Assembly (NCBI GenBank): GCA_016720935.1
Contig: JADKJP010000005.1
Location: 248,001-312,000, forward strand
DNA: 64,000 bases
From: Bacteroidota bacterium
Lineage (GTDB): Bacteria; Bacteroidota; Bacteroidia; AKYH767-A; 2013-40CM-41-45
Direction of reading: 5' to 3'
Of the stretch, positions 60,832-64,000 are shown in pieces (positions within the stretch are counted from its first letter, which is position 1; every line of letters begins with the position of its first letter). The notes beneath the pieces were generated by a model. That model was given only the letters and a program-made list of their open reading frames with translations. It was not told where the DNA came from and made no database searches. Both the position numbers and the translations under genes were made by a program.

Positions 60832-61345
60832 GGTTTCATATGTAATGAGTTATGTATCCGTTCGCTCCGCCGGATGCCTGCTGCTAAGAATCTTCAAGTA
60901 TCCTTTGACCCGCTCGGGGAATGTTGAGGGCAGATTTTTGCGATGGCACATTCTGCCAGGTCTTTTTTAAAAGTAATGTTGTCGAAGTGTCGCCATTTCC
61001 GCGGCGGAATGGCCACGCGCACAGGCAAGACACAACACTCCCAAGCAATGTATGTATCAGGCATTTTCTTAAAGATAGTCTTGAGCCCTGCCAATTAATT
61101 AAGCTCTCACTTTGCCGGATTTCTATTCTCATTCTTTGCGAATTATTGAATCAAATCACAAATGTTAGGAAGGTGTATTAACAGGCCTACCATATTCCAA
61201 TCTGAAATGCCTTCCACAGTGGATGAATATCACACCATTTTAGGGGAAAGGATTCTTGTAAATCATTCCAAGCCTACCACCTTCCAATTGGTTTGTTTTT
61301 AACCGGAAGCATTCCCTATTCCGCAGGAGAATTGTATATTCACAT
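60832..61345. other. Degenerate non-coding tail of cassette copy C
   Basis: No intact gene. Patches match 39378-40110, including GTTCGCTCCGCCGGAT, CTGCCAATTAATTAAGCTCT and TGGATGAATATCA. A minus-strand open stretch (about 60890-61090) has no recognisable product. The homology stops just before the SMR gene, as it stops before the DUF3089 gene in copy B. Confidence 0.55.
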
Positions 61346-61369
61346 TTGAATCAAAAAAAATACCTCCGA

Positions 61370-61696
61370 ATGAACTGGATCCTCCTGATAATTGCCGGAC
61401 TGTTTGAAGTCGGGTTTGCAACCTGTCTTGGAAAAGCGAAATCCGCTGCCGGATCAGAGGCAATGTGGTGGTGGCTGGGATTCTTCCTGTGTTTGAGCAC
61501 AAGCATGTATCTGCTTTACAGAGCAACTCAAACTTTACCCATTGGCACCGCTTACGCGGTATGGACAGGAATTGGAGCGGTAGGTACCGTACTGGTGGGA
61601 ATTTTTCTTTTTAAAGAGCCGGCAGATTTCTGGAGAGTATTTTTTCTGTCCACTCTCATCGCATCCATACTCGGATTAAAATTTGTTTCCGCTTAA
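61370..61696 (+). CDS. SMR-family exporter, SugE/Gdx-like
   Basis: From ATG 61370 the 108-residue protein has four transmembrane helices. MNWILLIIAGLFEVGFATCL has the SMR glutamate (E14 in the first helix) that couples proton and substrate; the segment GTAYAVWTGIGAVGTVLVGI is the SMR signature, and the L-P-x-G-T-A-Y-A-V-W-T form is usual in the SugE/Gdx branch. Gdx members export guanidinium, while others export quaternary ammonium compounds; the branch assignment here is by eye. A TTG-started frame eight codons longer exists but does not fit the family. The gene converges on the truncated PHP gene. Confidence 0.9.
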   Translation: MNWILLIIAGLFEVGFATCLGKAKSAAGSEAMWWWLGFFLCLSTSMYLLYRATQTLPIGTAYAVWTGIGAVGTVLVGIFLFKEPADFWRVFFLSTLIASILGLKFVSA

Positions 61697-61753
61697 AGAA
61701 AAATCTTTCTGTTTTCCTGAAATCAAAAATTGAATACTGAATTCACAACAGGC

Positions 61754-64000
61754 TTAATGCTGTTGTATCATCATTCGCTGGATAAAACTATCCTGTCCAT
61801 CGCTCAGATGTACCGTGTAAACTCCGGCACTCAATTCGGGAACATAAAAAGTAGAAGACGTCGTGGCGCTTACAGCAGTGGTGAAAACACAGGCCCCAAG
61901 TGCGTTGAAAATCTGCAAACAATACGTACTGTCATCATTCCCCGTGAAAGTGAGCGTAAAGGTTCCTTCATTCGGATTCGGATAAACAGTAAACAAACCT
62001 TTCGAATCCGAACTACGAAGAGCAATGGTGTTGGAATAGGTAAATGTTCCGTCAAAATCTGTTTGCTTAAGCCGGTAATAAACTAAACCTGTTTTTGCAG
62101 TACGATCAAGATAAGTGTAATCGTGAGTTTCTGAACTGTTACCTGCACCGTCAATCTTCGCGATTTCTTCGAAACTTTTTGTATCGTAACTTCTTTCCAA
62201 TGTAAAATAGGAGTTGTTGATCTCAGAAGCTGTTTTCCAGTCGAGCACATTTCCTTTCCAGGTATTTTTCCCGGTGAAGCTGAGCAATTCGATCGGAAGC
62301 GGAGACGTAATTTTTGTATACCAGATCGGGGAAGTCCAGGCTACATTACCATCCGCTTGAGTGATCTCTGCATAATAGTAATACGTTCCGGTAGCGAATG
62401 AATGCGTGAACGTGAGTGAACTGGAATTTGTATTTGAAGCAAGAACCGTCGGCGTCAGATTGCTTCCGGGAACTCCATACCACAAACGAATTTGTGTCGT
62501 TGCCTCCGCGTCCGGATCAGAAGTAGTAACCGTGAAAGTAGGGTTCACTGTTTGCACCACAATACTTCCCATCGGGAGGTTTCCGTTCGCGTTAAATCCA
62601 ACCTGAAAATTATAATCTTCAGTTGCATAAAAACGCATATTGAGAATTCCATCCAACATGGCCGCTTTTGTACGTGCCGGAGCGAGAATCACTGTACGCC
62701 CCTGGTTGGATTTTCCCATGGTCGCGGAATAGTGATTATCCATATCCGCAAGTGGTCCGAGGTGATACCCTTTCGCAAGCATGTCTTTGAAATAAGACAC
62801 TGTATTTGAAGCTGCAGGATCTGTATAACTTGTATTCGTTGAAAATGCAGGGCCATTTTTTACGGCTACTCCTACAATCGCATTGTCGTAGGTCGCGTTG
62901 TATGGACTGTTTTTGATATTTCCAAAATCAGTAGCATTCGGATGACACAAAGTGGCGAATGCATTTGGAGTAGCCGCAACGGTATTAAATACAGTATTGT
63001 AATCTCCTTTTGCAACATAGACATTGTAATTGCCGGTATTCCAACCGAGCAATTGATTGATACCATATACATTCAAATGTCCGCCGGTTGAAATCGTTCC
63101 CCATTCCATTCCATAAAAAGCTACAAAGGAGGGATTGGAAACCATGTATGCATTCGCTTCCGCTAATCCACTGGCATATTTCGCCGGTGTCATCACCGGA
63201 CCTTCGTTGTGATTGTGGTCAGAGATTCCCATGTAATCAAAATACAATGCAGTGCTCGCATCCGTAAAACAACAGGTAGGACTGTTTGCTCCATTGCAGA
63301 GATTATCGACATCGCCATCGGAATAATCAGAATGTGCGTGTAGATTACCAAAGTAGTTGTTGTAGGATGGTACTGAAACTGTCGATGCAGATGCAGTTGG
63401 CATTGGCGTGCTCAGGTAATTTGAATTGCATCCTGAACCGTTCATTTCAAAAACGGCAAAGTAATAGGTGAAGCCCGGAAGCAGACCTGTTACCGTTGTG
63501 GAATTTCCGGTGCCGAGATAAACAACATATTCACCGGGAGCAGTGGAAGAACCCAAACCATAAGCGGCATTCGCGGTATAAACAATTCCATCAACAGGCG
63601 GAGTGGTTACTGCACTAATACCTTTGCATACAAGCACACAAAAAGCACCATTACCTCTTGTCCAGCTAAGCTGTATTGAATTTGAAAGAGCGGAGGAAGT
63701 TGTAAGCCCTGAGCTTTGAACAGTCGGCTCTGAAGCCAGCACACAACCTATCGTCGTAGCTGAATTATTTGCCGGAGTAGTGAGTAGAAAATTCGTTGTA
63801 CATCCGGTACCATTGAATTCAAAAACACTGAAACTATAAGATGTATTTGGATTGAGTCCGTTTACTGTGCATGATGTACCGCTTCCCATGTACACGACAT
63901 ATTCATTGGTCGCCATCATGGTACCGGAACCAAAAGTTGCACTCGCAATATATGCGCTTCCATCCGCAGGTGTTGTCGTAACAGCACCATTCTGATGCAT
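61754..64000 (-). CDS. Secreted PHP-domain (CehA/McbA-like) T9SS protein, N-terminus outside the window
   Basis: The visible 748 residues begin inside a fibronectin-like repeat (SFSVFEFNGTGC) and a second similar one follows (YYFAVFEMNGSGC). Next is a PHP-type metallohydrolase domain with its metal ligands: GNLHAHSDYSDGD (about 63312-63345), GISDHNHNEG (about 63200-63230), YGMEWGT with GGHLNVYG, and LCHPN (about 62935-62951). A beta-sandwich and a T9SS type A domain (FTVYPNPNEGTFTLTF to IQRMMIQQH) end it. CehA/McbA-like proteins are predicted phosphoesterases; here the enzyme would act outside the cell. Signal peptide and further repeats must lie beyond the right edge. Confidence 0.87.
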   Translation of the reverse strand: MHQNGAVTTTPADGSAYIASATFGSGTMMATNEYVVYMGSGTSCTVNGLNPNTSYSFSVFEFNGTGCTTNFLLTTPANNSATTIGCVLASEPTVQSSGLTTSSALSNSIQLSWTRGNGAFCVLVCKGISAVTTPPVDGIVYTANAAYGLGSSTAPGEYVVYLGTGNSTTVTGLLPGFTYYFAVFEMNGSGCNSNYLSTPMPTASASTVSVPSYNNYFGNLHAHSDYSDGDVDNLCNGANSPTCCFTDASTALYFDYMGISDHNHNEGPVMTPAKYASGLAEANAYMVSNPSFVAFYGMEWGTISTGGHLNVYGINQLLGWNTGNYNVYVAKGDYNTVFNTVAATPNAFATLCHPNATDFGNIKNSPYNATYDNAIVGVAVKNGPAFSTNTSYTDPAASNTVSYFKDMLAKGYHLGPLADMDNHYSATMGKSNQGRTVILAPARTKAAMLDGILNMRFYATEDYNFQVGFNANGNLPMGSIVVQTVNPTFTVTTSDPDAEATTQIRLWYGVPGSNLTPTVLASNTNSSSLTFTHSFATGTYYYYAEITQADGNVAWTSPIWYTKITSPLPIELLSFTGKNTWKGNVLDWKTASEINNSYFTLERSYDTKSFEEIAKIDGAGNSSETHDYTYLDRTAKTGLVYYRLKQTDFDGTFTYSNTIALRSSDSKGLFTVYPNPNEGTFTLTFTGNDDSTYCLQIFNALGACVFTTAVSATTSSTFYVPELSAGVYTVHLSDGQDSFIQRMMIQQH

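Larger units (their letters stand above)
48312..61335. repeat. Duplicated accessory cassette, copy C
   Basis: Second full copy of the cassette at 26836-40110, with the same gene order and directions. Near-identity covers about 58.0-60.84 kb; the tail from 60832 to about 61335 matches only in patches. Borders are approximate. Confidence 0.8.

Noticed and set aside
60884..61132. Minus-strand frames of 66-82 codons after regulator copy C
   Set aside because: They lie in the degenerate tail, are not kept in copy B, and have no recognisable motif.

Overview
The window is chromosomal DNA of a member of the phylum Bacteroidota. Three things point there: at least eleven secreted proteins end in type IX secretion (T9SS) C-terminal sorting domains, the promoters match the phylum-specific TAnnTTTG box, and Shine-Dalgarno sequences are almost absent. 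Genus and species cannot be told from the sequence. No rRNA, tRNA or CRISPR array was seen.

Layout. 1-8.2 kb is a housekeeping block: a YbjQ-family fragment, a cation-diffusion-facilitator exporter, oxyR, a 45-residue membrane protein, an ArsC-like protein, an EamA permease, yicC-gmk-nadD, a four-helix-bundle protein and a cystathionine gamma-synthase/lyase family enzyme. 8.4-15 kb holds three tandem paralogous secreted M43 metalloproteases, each exactly 688 residues and each with its own promoter; the first two are followed by clear terminators. 15.2-21.9 kb holds a small outer-membrane protein, an NTF2-like protein, polA and an outer-membrane receptor of the TonB-dependent type. 22-40.1 kb and 47.2-61.3 kb are accessory DNA. 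40.2-47 kb holds a DUF3089 lipoprotein hydrolase, a DUF1361 membrane protein, an FG-GAP/UnbV surface protein and a five-haem cytochrome with a T9SS tail. The right edge has a SugE-type SMR exporter and a truncated secreted PHP-domain protein.

The most unusual content is a cassette present twice (about 26.8-40.1 kb and 48.3-61.3 kb), with a third partial copy at 22.3-24.2 kb. On the minus strand it reads: 148-residue secreted protein, giant adhesin-like protein (3148 or 2982 residues), about 500-residue secreted propeller-like protein. A divergent LuxR-type regulator with a degenerate receiver domain faces this operon across a conserved 230-bp region with palindromes and a strong hairpin. At the far end, the C-terminal piece of a relaxase gene converges on the propeller gene with only 5-8 bp between stop codons, in all three copies. 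An IS21 element has rearranged the partial copy, and a REP/RAYT-type element sits at the edge of another. The two giant genes are mosaics: almost identical N-terminal beta-helices and similar C-termini enclose strongly diverged middles that contain a possible TIM-barrel domain.

Two further genome-scale patterns recur. Short intergenic arrays all have a 7-bp period although their unit sequences differ, and some form inverted pairs around single small genes. Four genes have exactly 4 nt between the TAnnTTTG box and the start codon, which suggests leaderless transcripts.
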